A stretch of DNA of 64,000 nucleotides from Rhizorhabdus sp049889055 (GTDB lineage: Bacteria > Pseudomonadota > Alphaproteobacteria > Sphingomonadales > Sphingomonadaceae), in the NCBI RefSeq assembly GCF_049889055.1, contig NZ_JBLTWO010000005.1:186001-250000 (forward strand). The letters are read 5' to 3'. The notes beneath the pieces are model-generated. The model was not told where the DNA came from. It saw only the letters and a program-made list of their open reading frames with translations, and searched no databases. This document shows, piece after piece, positions 45,810 to 53,741 of this stretch. Both the position numbers and the translations under genes were made by a program. Position 1 is the first letter of the stretch. Each line of letters starts with the position of its first letter.

Positions 45810-46712
45810 ATGCAGCTTCAGCAGCTCCGCACCTTCGTCGAGGTCTATCGCCGCCGTTCGATCAGCGAGGCCGCACGCGTGCTGGGCCTGACCCAGCCAG
45901 CCGTCTCGCAACATGTCGCCTCGCTCGAGAGCCAGCTGGGCCGACCCTTGTTCGAACGCCATGCGCGCGGGGTACGGCCGACGACGATCGCAGAGGAACT
46001 GGCGGCCAGCCTCGGCAATTCGCTGGACAGCGCCGAGGCCGCGCTCGCCTCGATGCGCGCGCGTTCGGCCGAACTGGGCGGGGTCGTCCACATCGCGGCT
46101 CCGTCCGACTATATGGCGGAAAGCGTCGCGCCCCGCCTCGACGGGCTGCTCCGTGCGGGTCTGGAGTTGCGCCTCCATGTCGGCGGACGCGATCTGTTGT
46201 TCGACATGCTGCTCAACGGCCGCGCCGACCTCGCCTTCATCGTGTCGAAGCCCGAAGATCCCCGGCTCGCCTTCCAGCCGCTGGGGTTCGAGAAGCTCCA
46301 CGCCTGCGCCTCGCCCGCGCTGGCGCAGGCGATTGCGGATCGCGGCGACATCGCCGCCGCGCTCGCGGAGACGCCGCACCTCGCTTATGATCTCGATCGC
46401 CCGCTGGTCCGCACCTGGCTGCGCGCCAACGACCTGCCCCTGCCGACGACGATGCCCGTCGTGACCGCCCCGGATCTGCGCGTCCTGCGGATGATGTTGT
46501 GCAACGGTGCGGGCTGGACGGTGATGCCCGACTATCTCTGTGCCGCCTCGGTCGCGCGTGGCACGCTGGCGATCATTCCTCCGCCCGTCGCGACGCCGGA
46601 GAACCGCTTCCACCTTGCCTGGACGCCCAGCGCGCTGCGCCAGCCGCGCGTCGCCTTCGCCCGCTCCCTGCTGATTGAAGCGCTGAGCGGGGCGACGGCC
46701 GAGCCCCGTTAG
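45810..46712 (+). CDS. LysR-family transcriptional regulator
   Basis: 300 residues with an N-terminal winged HTH (MQLQQLRTFVEVYRRRS, then ARVLGLTQPAVSQHVASLE) and a periplasmic-binding-like ligand domain. Divergent from the Old Yellow Enzyme gene with a 109-bp spacer that is comparatively AT-rich near 45790-45805, so it probably regulates that gene and itself. Confidence 0.93.
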   Translation: MQLQQLRTFVEVYRRRSISEAARVLGLTQPAVSQHVASLESQLGRPLFERHARGVRPTTIAEELAASLGNSLDSAEAALASMRARSAELGGVVHIAAPSDYMAESVAPRLDGLLRAGLELRLHVGGRDLLFDMLLNGRADLAFIVSKPEDPRLAFQPLGFEKLHACASPALAQAIADRGDIAAALAETPHLAYDLDRPLVRTWLRANDLPLPTTMPVVTAPDLRVLRMMLCNGAGWTVMPDYLCAASVARGTLAIIPPPVATPENRFHLAWTPSALRQPRVAFARSLLIEALSGATAEPR

Positions 46713-46764
46713 CCTTGTCTTAACCATATAAGTCTAAGCCGGACGCCGATATTCCCAGCATCGG

Positions 46765-47652
46765 ATGCCCAGCATGATCCCAGCGCGCTTCATCGACCCC
46801 GACTTCAGCCTGGCCGAGCTTGCGGAACCGAACGAGAAGCTGGGTTGCCCGGTCTTCTCCGGGGGCCGCGCGATCCAGGCTGGCGAAACCCTGCTCAGCC
46901 GCAACCGCATCTTCGACGAGATCTGGCAGCGCTGGAACGACACGCCGCTCGCCTGTGAGGACCAGTGCTCGGCACGCTATTATTTCGACCTCGTCCAGAC
47001 GCTGCGCGACTTCAACGGCGAGTTCGACCATGTCGTAGAAGTCGGCTGCTATATGGGCGGCGCGACCTCGATCCTCGCCGGCTGCATGGACCGGTTCGAC
47101 TTCACGCTCGACATCGTCGACCTCAGCGCCAGCTATCTGCGCTACGCTTATGAGCGGGCGCGGCGGATGTATCCCGAGGCCGCCGGCCGCATTCGCCTGT
47201 TCCACGGCGACCTGCCGGCCTATGTCCGCCACGTGATGCTCGCCGAGGCGCCCCGCCGCACGGTCGTCCACCATGACGGTGCGCATCATTTCGAGATCGT
47301 GGTCAAGGACCTCGCCGCCCTGTCCTTCGCGCGCGAGCAGCTGCACGCGATCATCGCGCAGGACACGCATTTGCGCGGAACCGCCAAATATATGAACTTC
47401 GTCGACATGGCGCTCTATGCCGTGTTCGGCACGGACCTCAGCTATGCGCCGATCGGCTCGGTCTATGACGAGTATGACCCGGTGACCCAGCCCAACATGT
47501 ACCAGGGCAATTATTTCATGCCGGGCGCTGCCGAGGGCTTCGTGCTGCCAATGAACTGCAACGAATTCCGCTATCCGCACCCGTTGCTGTCGATCGACGA
47601 TTTCCTTCCCGCTCCGCACGACGAAGCGGCACCGCTCGACCAGGCGGCCTGA
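46765..47652 (+). CDS. Class I SAM-dependent methyltransferase-like protein
   Basis: 295 residues. The S-adenosylmethionine loop is VVEVGCYMGG (about 90-99), followed by the acidic LDIVDLSASYL; the arrangement is like the CmcI/Methyltransf_24 group. Cys residues and a C-terminal segment (MYQGNYFMPGAAEG) are not familiar. Some such proteins modify glycans or act on cephalosporin-like substrates; substrate unknown. An ATG four codons in (46774) is an alternative start. A strong bidirectional terminator follows. Confidence 0.7.
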   Translation: MPSMIPARFIDPDFSLAELAEPNEKLGCPVFSGGRAIQAGETLLSRNRIFDEIWQRWNDTPLACEDQCSARYYFDLVQTLRDFNGEFDHVVEVGCYMGGATSILAGCMDRFDFTLDIVDLSASYLRYAYERARRMYPEAAGRIRLFHGDLPAYVRHVMLAEAPRRTVVHHDGAHHFEIVVKDLAALSFAREQLHAIIAQDTHLRGTAKYMNFVDMALYAVFGTDLSYAPIGSVYDEYDPVTQPNMYQGNYFMPGAAEGFVLPMNCNEFRYPHPLLSIDDFLPAPHDEAAPLDQAA

Positions 47653-47675
47653 CGCAAATCACAGTGACGAGACAC

Positions 47676-47703
47676 AAAAAAGGGGGCTGCGAGGCCCCCT
47701 TTT
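47676..47703. terminator. Bidirectional terminator between methyltransferase and sdhA
   Basis: AAAAGGGGGC (47678-47687), a TGCGAG loop and GCCCCCTTTT (47694-47703) form a stem with A and T runs on both sides, ending both converging genes. Confidence 0.9.
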
Positions 47704-47727
47704 CTGTTCCGAAGCTATCGGCTGCGA

Positions 47728-49515
47728 TCAGTAAACGCGCGCCTTCGGCTTGATATACTCGACCTCGTCGGTGAGCGTGTACTCGTGCACCGGACGGTAA
47801 TCGATGCTCACCTTGCCCTGGTCGAACCAGGAAATGGTGTGCTTCATGAAATTCTCGTCGTCGCGGTTCGGGAAGTCCTCGTGCATATGCGCGCCGCGGC
47901 TTTCCTTGCGATTTTCCGCCGAGTGCATCGTCACGACCGCCTGGGGGAGCATGTTGTCCAGCTCCAGCGTCTCGATCAGGTCGGTGTTGAACACCAGCGA
48001 CCGGTCGATGATGCCGACATCGGCAATCGTCTTGTAGACGTCGTCGATCAGCGTCAGGCCCTCGCTCAGCAGTTCGCTGTCGCGGAACACCGCGCAGTGC
48101 TTCTGCATCGTGCGCTGCATCTTCAGGCGGATTTGCGCGGTCGGCGTGCCGCCCTTGGCGTTGCGATAATGATCGAGACGGCCGAGCGCCTTGTCGTCGG
48201 CTTCCTTGTTGACCGTGCCGTGCTTGCTGTTCGGCTTGATCAGCTCCGCCAGGCGGAAACCGGTCGCGCGGCCGAAAACGACGAGATCGATCAGCGAGTT
48301 GGAGCCGAGGCGGTTAGCGCCGTGCACCGACACGCAAGCTGCTTCGCCGACGGCGAACAGGCCGGGGACGACCGCATCCGGGTTGCCGTCCTTCAGCGTG
48401 ACGACTTCGCCATGATAGTTACAGGGAATGCCGCCCATGTTGTAGTGGACGGTCGGCGTGACCGGCAGCGGCTGGCGCGTCAGGTCGACGCCGGCGAAGA
48501 TCTTGCCGGTCTCGGTGATGCCGGGCAGGCGCTCCGCCAGCACCTTGGGATCGATGTGATCGAGGTGGAGGTAGATATAGTCGCCATTCTTGCCGACGCC
48601 GCGACCTTCGCGGATCTCCATCGCCATCGAGCGCGACACGACGTCGCGGCTGGCGAGATCCTTGGCCGACGGAGCATAGCGCTCCATGAAGCGCTCACCC
48701 TGCGAGTTGGTCAGATAACCGCCCTCGCCGCGCGCGCCTTCGGTGATCAGCACGCCCGCACCGTAGATGCCGGTCGGGTGGAACTGGACGAACTCCATGT
48801 CCTGCAGCGGCAGGCCCGCGCGCAGCACCATGCCGCCGCCGTCACCCGTGCAGGTGTGCGCCGAGGTCGCGGAGAAATAGGTACGGCCCGAGCCGCCCGT
48901 CGCCAGCACGACCGCATGGCTGCGGAAGCGGTGGATCGAGCCGTCTTCCATGCAGAGCGCGATGACGCCCTTGCACTCGCCATTTTCCATGATCAGGTCG
49001 AGCGCGAAATACTCGATATAGAAGTCGGCGTCGTACTTCAGGCTCTGCTGATAGAGCGCATGAAGCATGGCGTGACCGGTGCGGTCGGCCGCAGCACAGG
49101 TGCGCTGCACGGGCGGGCCGGCACCCATATTCTGCATGTGGCCGCCGAACGGACGCTGATAGATCTTGCCCTCGTCGGTGCGGCTGAACGGAACACCGGC
49201 ATGTTCGAGCTCGATCACTGCTGCCGGCGCTTCGCGCACCATATATTCGATCGCATCCTGATCCCCCAGCCAGTCCGACCCCTTGACGGTGTCGTACATG
49301 TGCCAGGTCCAGTGGTCCGGCCCCATATTGCCGAGGGAGGCGGCGATGCCGCCCTGCGCCGCGACGGTGTGGCTGCGGGTCGGGAAGACCTTGGTGATGC
49401 AGGCCGTCTTCAGACCGGCACCGGCCGCGCCCATCGTAGCGCGAAGACCGGAACCGCCGGCGCCGACGACGACCGCGTCGTACAGATGGTCGACGATCTT
49501 ATAGGCCTCGGACAT
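47728..49515 (-). CDS. sdhA: Succinate dehydrogenase flavoprotein subunit
   Basis: 595 residues; GAGGSGLRA FAD-binding loop, HTVAAQGG covalent-FAD region, and the active-site RLGSNSLIDLVVFGRA. It oxidises succinate to fumarate. Overlaps sdhD by one base. sdhB does not follow; a terminator and an unrelated gene do. Confidence 0.97.
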   Translation of the reverse strand: MSEAYKIVDHLYDAVVVGAGGSGLRATMGAAGAGLKTACITKVFPTRSHTVAAQGGIAASLGNMGPDHWTWHMYDTVKGSDWLGDQDAIEYMVREAPAAVIELEHAGVPFSRTDEGKIYQRPFGGHMQNMGAGPPVQRTCAAADRTGHAMLHALYQQSLKYDADFYIEYFALDLIMENGECKGVIALCMEDGSIHRFRSHAVVLATGGSGRTYFSATSAHTCTGDGGGMVLRAGLPLQDMEFVQFHPTGIYGAGVLITEGARGEGGYLTNSQGERFMERYAPSAKDLASRDVVSRSMAMEIREGRGVGKNGDYIYLHLDHIDPKVLAERLPGITETGKIFAGVDLTRQPLPVTPTVHYNMGGIPCNYHGEVVTLKDGNPDAVVPGLFAVGEAACVSVHGANRLGSNSLIDLVVFGRATGFRLAELIKPNSKHGTVNKEADDKALGRLDHYRNAKGGTPTAQIRLKMQRTMQKHCAVFRDSELLSEGLTLIDDVYKTIADVGIIDRSLVFNTDLIETLELDNMLPQAVVTMHSAENRKESRGAHMHEDFPNRDDENFMKHTISWFDQGKVSIDYRPVHEYTLTDEVEYIKPKARVY

Positions 49516-49904
49516 CAGGCAGACACTCCCGCGAAGGCGATCTTGAGGATCGAGAAGATCGCGAGTGCCGCGCCCCCGATCGCATAGAAGTTGAGAAGCA
49601 GCAGGAAGAAGACCTTGCCGGCCTCCTCATGCACATAGTCCTCGACCACGACCTGGAGGCCCAGGCGCATGTGGTAGAAGATCGAAATCGTCAGCAGCAC
49701 CAGCGGCACCGCCACCATCGGCGAGCCAACCCACTGCACCACCGCCTCGTGCGACAGGCTGGGAAGGCGGAACATCGAGATGACGAACCAGGTTGCGAGC
49801 AGCAGGTTGCTGACTGCGGTAACGCGCTGGCGCCACCAGTGCATCGCGCCATGTTTGGCCGAGCCGAGACCGCGGACGCGACCGATACCGGTACCGCTAC
49901 CCAT
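49515..49904 (-). CDS. sdhD: Succinate dehydrogenase membrane anchor subunit
   Basis: 129 residues with three hydrophobic helices; contains the haem/quinone-region HMRLGLQVVVEDYVHEE typical of SdhD. Position between sdhC and sdhA and one-base overlaps on both sides support the call. Confidence 0.94.
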   Translation of the reverse strand: MGSGTGIGRVRGLGSAKHGAMHWWRQRVTAVSNLLLATWFVISMFRLPSLSHEAVVQWVGSPMVAVPLVLLTISIFYHMRLGLQVVVEDYVHEEAGKVFFLLLLNFYAIGGAALAIFSILKIAFAGVSA

Positions 49905-50314
49905 TATTGAGCTCCCTTGCTGGCGGCGCGCAGCAGGATCGGCGCCCAGATAGCCAGAGTGACGAGCAGCGAAGAGGCCATGGTCACCAGCGCCGCAGTG
50001 CGGTTGATCTTCAGTTCATAGCCCGCGCCGATATCGAGCACGAAATGGCGGAGACCCGAGAACATGTGCTGGAAGAACGCCCAGGTCAGCCCGATCGCGA
50101 ACAGATAGCCGAAGCCGGACGTGGCAACGGCCAGAAAGGTCGCATAAGCTTCGGGACCGGTCGCTGCAGCGACGAGCCACCAGACGAAGCCGATGCCGGC
50201 GGCCACGGCCAAACCCACGCCAGTGGCACGATGCAGGATCGACACAAGCATGTGCGGTCCCCATCTCCAGATGGTCAGGTGCGGCGAAAGCGGACGCCCT
50301 GGATTTCGCGACAT
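49904..50314 (-). CDS. sdhC: Succinate dehydrogenase cytochrome b556 subunit
   Basis: 136 residues from the ATG at 50314 with AGGAGGG upstream; the open frame is 18 codons longer but without a ribosome site. Conserved RPLSPHLTIWRW and SILHRATGV (haem/quinone region) and three membrane helices. First gene of sdhCDA. Confidence 0.95.
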   Translation of the reverse strand: MSRNPGRPLSPHLTIWRWGPHMLVSILHRATGVGLAVAAGIGFVWWLVAAATGPEAYATFLAVATSGFGYLFAIGLTWAFFQHMFSGLRHFVLDIGAGYELKINRTAALVTMASSLLVTLAIWAPILLRAASKGAQ

Positions 50315-50482
50315 AAAGCCCTCCTGCTGTCGTGGCGCCGTTCTTAGACGAGTCGCCGCGCCGTGCAAGGTGCAAGGAAGGGAAGTGGCTCGGAAATCCG
50401 CCCTATCTAAAGGACCTGTTTACCATCTCCTCGTACTTCTCACCGCATATCGGAATCAAATGTTACGGTGCAGGAGCCCAGG

Positions 50483-51841
50483 ATGAACGGTCTGAACGTG
50501 GAGACGATCGGCCTCACGGATCAGGAAATTCGGCGCAAGCTGGCAATCTACGATCGCGCGGGCGATCTGAACGCCCGGTTGCGCGCCATATGGGACCGCG
50601 GCGGCGACGATCTGCTCGCCAAGCTGCGCGATATCTATGTGAGCGGGTTCGAGCGCCGGGCGGTCGAATATCCTGTGCACGGCGAATCGCGCGCCGGTGA
50701 ATCGACCATGGATCAAGGCATGCGGCTGTGGCGGAACATGCTGCGCGACGGCGCTCATGTCGAAGAGATCCGCGCCTTTGCCCAGACCACGCTGACCAAC
50801 GTTGCCGCGGGTGGCGACCATAGCATGATCGCCGAACAGACCGCCGCCGGCATCGCCGCCTTCTGCAGCCTTATCATCCGCACCTATCCGGACGATGCAG
50901 CCTTCGTCAGTGCCAGTTGCCAGGCTTTGATGACGCTCAATGCGATCTATTTCGACGTCACCTTCACCATCGTCGGTGCGCAGCACCGCGCCGCCGAACA
51001 TCGCGGGCTGAGCGACAGGAGCCAGGCGTTCCGGACGAACATCTCCGAAGCACTCTCCCGCGCGCTCGACGATTCGCGCGGCCTGCGTGAGAAGACCGGC
51101 CACACCTCAAGCGCAGCACGCGGCATGCTGGGCAAGACCTCCGAAGTCGCGGCCGCAGCGGAACAGTCGGCGCTGGCGATGCGCGAAGCGGCGCACACCG
51201 CAGCCGGTCTGATCCGCGCGATCGAGGAGAGCCGCGCCGAAGTCGAGGTCGCGGCGCAGATCGCGACCCGCGCCGCCGAACGCTCGGGTCACGCCGTGGC
51301 GATCTCCGAAGTCCTTTCGGACCATGCTCAGGCGATCGAATCGATCCTGGGCCTGATCCGCGACATTGCCGGCCAGACCAATTTGCTCGCTCTCAACGCC
51401 ACGATCGAGGCGGCCCGCGCGGGCGACGCGGGACGCGGCTTCGCGGTGGTCGCGCAAGAAGTGAAAAGCCTCGCCAGCCAGACGGCGCGGGCGACGGACG
51501 ACATTGCGGCGAAGATCGCGGCAATCCAGGCGGCCACCCGCCAGACAGTCGACGCCAACGGATCGATCCGCGACATCGTCGGCGAGGTCCAGACATCGGC
51601 CGAGCGCATCCGCTCGACGATGGAAGCGCAGGCACAGACCGTGACCATGATCACGGCAGCCGTCGACGAGACGGCACTGGCCGCCGACTCCATGTCCTCC
51701 ACCATCTCCGCGATCCGCTCGGACACCGAGAGCGTGGCGGGCGAGATCGATCACCTCGAAGCCGGCTTCCGCCGGGTCGACAGCGAATTGTCGCGTCTCG
51801 AAACGATCACCGGAGAGTTTGTGAGCCGCATCGCGGCCTGA
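50483..51841 (+). CDS. Soluble methyl-accepting chemotaxis protein
   Basis: 452 residues from the ATG at 50483, preceded by CAGGAG; a GTG at 50468 is less likely. No membrane segment. The N-terminal ~180 residues are helical (LRAIWDRGGDDLLAKLRDIYVSGF) and loosely resemble a globin-coupled sensor, which I cannot confirm. The signalling domain carries the conserved hairpin tip (AGQTNLLALNATIEAARAGD and GFAVVAQEVKSLA). It would signal through CheA/CheW. Divergent from sdhC, whose metabolic state it might sense only by conjecture. The C-terminus has no CheR-binding pentapeptide. Confidence 0.9.
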   Translation: MNGLNVETIGLTDQEIRRKLAIYDRAGDLNARLRAIWDRGGDDLLAKLRDIYVSGFERRAVEYPVHGESRAGESTMDQGMRLWRNMLRDGAHVEEIRAFAQTTLTNVAAGGDHSMIAEQTAAGIAAFCSLIIRTYPDDAAFVSASCQALMTLNAIYFDVTFTIVGAQHRAAEHRGLSDRSQAFRTNISEALSRALDDSRGLREKTGHTSSAARGMLGKTSEVAAAAEQSALAMREAAHTAAGLIRAIEESRAEVEVAAQIATRAAERSGHAVAISEVLSDHAQAIESILGLIRDIAGQTNLLALNATIEAARAGDAGRGFAVVAQEVKSLASQTARATDDIAAKIAAIQAATRQTVDANGSIRDIVGEVQTSAERIRSTMEAQAQTVTMITAAVDETALAADSMSSTISAIRSDTESVAGEIDHLEAGFRRVDSELSRLETITGEFVSRIAA

Positions 51842-51930
51842 CGCGATGGGGAGCCGGCACGCCCGGCTCCTGCGATGGCGGCGAACGGCGGCGCTTGAGG
51901 CGGGCGCACAAACCCCCTATCCCGCGCCGC

Positions 51931-52644
51931 ATGGCCATTCACATCTTCGCGACCGGCACCAGCCGGGGTATCGGCAACGCCATTCTCGACCGCTTCGGGC
52001 GGGAGGATGTCAGGATCGTCGGGCATCGTTCGAGCCCCGCCGAAGGCGACGCGAGCGTCGCCGCCGACCTTTCCGATCCGACGGCGCCGAGGCGCGCCTG
52101 GGATCAGGCGCTCGAGGCGCTCGACGGGCGGATCGACGTGCTCATCAACAATGCCGGCATCTTCGAGGCGGTGTCGATCGACGCGCCCGATGCCGCCTGG
52201 ACCGACGCCTGGTCGCGGACGATGCAGATCAACCTGCAGGCGTCGGCCGATCTCTGCCGGCTCGCCATCCTCCACTTCCGGCGCCACGGCGGCGGGCGCA
52301 TCGTCAATGTCGCGAGCCGCGCCGCCTATCGCGGCGACAGCCCCGCCCACTGGCATTATGCCGCATCCAAGGCCGGCATGATCGGCATGACCAAGTCGAT
52401 CGCTCGCGGCTATGCGATCGAGAATATCCTGGCCTTCGCCGTTTGCCCCGGCTTCACCATGACGGGGATGGCCGACGACTATCTGGCGAGCCGGGGCGGC
52501 GACAAGCTGCTGGCGGACATTCCGCTCGGCCGCGTCGCGCACCCCGACGAGATCGCCGAGACGGTCAAATTCCTCGCGCTCGACGCTCCGCCGTCGATGA
52601 CCGGCGCGGTTCTGGACATCAATGGAGCTTCCTATGTCCGCTAA
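51931..52644 (+). CDS. Short-chain dehydrogenase/reductase
   Basis: 237 residues from the ATG at 51931 (a TTG at 51895 would extend it). NAD(P) loop TGTSRGIG, INNAG, catalytic Ser near VASRA, Tyr-x3-Lys as YAASK. A 3-oxoacyl-ACP reductase-like fold, substrate unknown. Overlaps prmA by 11 bp, so the two are in one operon. Confidence 0.92.
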   Translation: MAIHIFATGTSRGIGNAILDRFGREDVRIVGHRSSPAEGDASVAADLSDPTAPRRAWDQALEALDGRIDVLINNAGIFEAVSIDAPDAAWTDAWSRTMQINLQASADLCRLAILHFRRHGGGRIVNVASRAAYRGDSPAHWHYAASKAGMIGMTKSIARGYAIENILAFAVCPGFTMTGMADDYLASRGGDKLLADIPLGRVAHPDEIAETVKFLALDAPPSMTGAVLDINGASYVR

Positions 52645-53620
52645 GCGCAGGAGCGAACCGAAGGGCGATGGCATCACCGGCTTTCCGTTCGACGCCCCCC
52701 GGCAGGGCAGCTGGAAGATCACCCTCCCCTGCACCAAGGAGGAAGGGCAGATCCTCGACGAGGATCTCGGCGAATTGCTGATGCTCGATCCGCCGCCAAC
52801 GGTGATGACGAGCGAACCCGATCCCTGCCGCCCCGATGACTGGCAGCTCGACGTCTATGTCGAGGCCAAGCCGAGCAAGGCGCTGCTGGCGCAGATCGTC
52901 GCGCTGGTGCCTAGCGCGCGCAAGGTGAAGCCGGTGGTCTCTCACATTCCCGAGGAAGACTGGGTCACCCTGTCGCAATCCGGACTCGAGCCGATCCGCG
53001 CCGGCCGCTTCTTCGTCCACACGCCTTATAATGCCGATCGCGCGCCCGACGGGATGACCGGCTTCGTGATCGACGCCGGGCGGGCATTCGGCACCGGCCA
53101 TCATGAGACGACCACCGGCTGCCTGATGATGCTCGATCGGCTGCGTCGCTCGGGCCTCCGCTTCGACGACATCGCCGATGTCGGCACCGGAACCGGGCTT
53201 CTGGCCTTCGCGGCCCGGGCGCTGTGGCCGGCGGCGAAGGTGATCGCTTCCGACATCGATCCCGTATCGATCGAGGTCACCGCCGAGAACGCTGCCGTCA
53301 ACGATATCCCGGTCGGGCGCGGGCGCGGGCAGGTCGAACTGGTCGTCGCCGCAGGTCTGGCCCATCGGCGCCTGAAAGCGCGCCTGCCCTATGACCTGCT
53401 GATCGCCAACATCCTTGCCGGTCCGTTGATCGAACTGGCGCCGGTCTTCGGCAATGCGGTGTTGCCGGGCGGATCGCTGATTCTGGCGGGGTTGCTCGAC
53501 ACGCAGGCGGACGCGGTCGCGCAGGCCTATCGGCGGCAAGGCTTCTATCTGGCAGAAACGATTCAGCGCGGCGATTGGCCGACACTACGACTCGTCAAGC
53601 GCCGGCGGCACTTTCTGTAA
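52634..53620 (+). CDS. prmA: Ribosomal protein L11 methyltransferase
   Basis: 328 residues from the ATG at 52634 with TGGAGC before it. N-terminal recognition domain, then FGTGHHETTTGCL and the SAM loop DVGTGTGLLAFAA, then LIANILAGPL (NPPY-like motif). Trimethylates ribosomal protein L11. Its start lies inside the end of the SDR gene. Confidence 0.93.
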   Translation: MSAKRRSEPKGDGITGFPFDAPRQGSWKITLPCTKEEGQILDEDLGELLMLDPPPTVMTSEPDPCRPDDWQLDVYVEAKPSKALLAQIVALVPSARKVKPVVSHIPEEDWVTLSQSGLEPIRAGRFFVHTPYNADRAPDGMTGFVIDAGRAFGTGHHETTTGCLMMLDRLRRSGLRFDDIADVGTGTGLLAFAARALWPAAKVIASDIDPVSIEVTAENAAVNDIPVGRGRGQVELVVAAGLAHRRLKARLPYDLLIANILAGPLIELAPVFGNAVLPGGSLILAGLLDTQADAVAQAYRRQGFYLAETIQRGDWPTLRLVKRRRHFL

Positions 53621-53714
53621 GGGCAAGGTCGGACCGCGACCTGTTCCGGGACAGCATATTGCGAAAGCCACGCTTCTCCTCTGTCATGGCAGGGATAATC
53701 TGATATGATCGCCT

Positions 53715-53729
53715 CCGAAATTATTTCGG
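53715..53729. promoter_or_regulatory. Perfect palindrome just before the GGDEF gene
   Basis: CCGAAAT-T-ATTTCGG is a 15-bp perfect palindrome 12 bases before the TTG start, in an AT-rich patch. It may be an operator for that gene, or a short mRNA hairpin that masks the weak ribosome site. No regulator is known for it. Confidence 0.4.
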
Positions 53730-53741
53730 GGCGGCAACAGC

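Noticed and set aside
50400..50440. Sigma-28 promoter for the chemoreceptor
   Set aside because: TAAA occurs at the right distance region but no GCCGATAA-like element follows.
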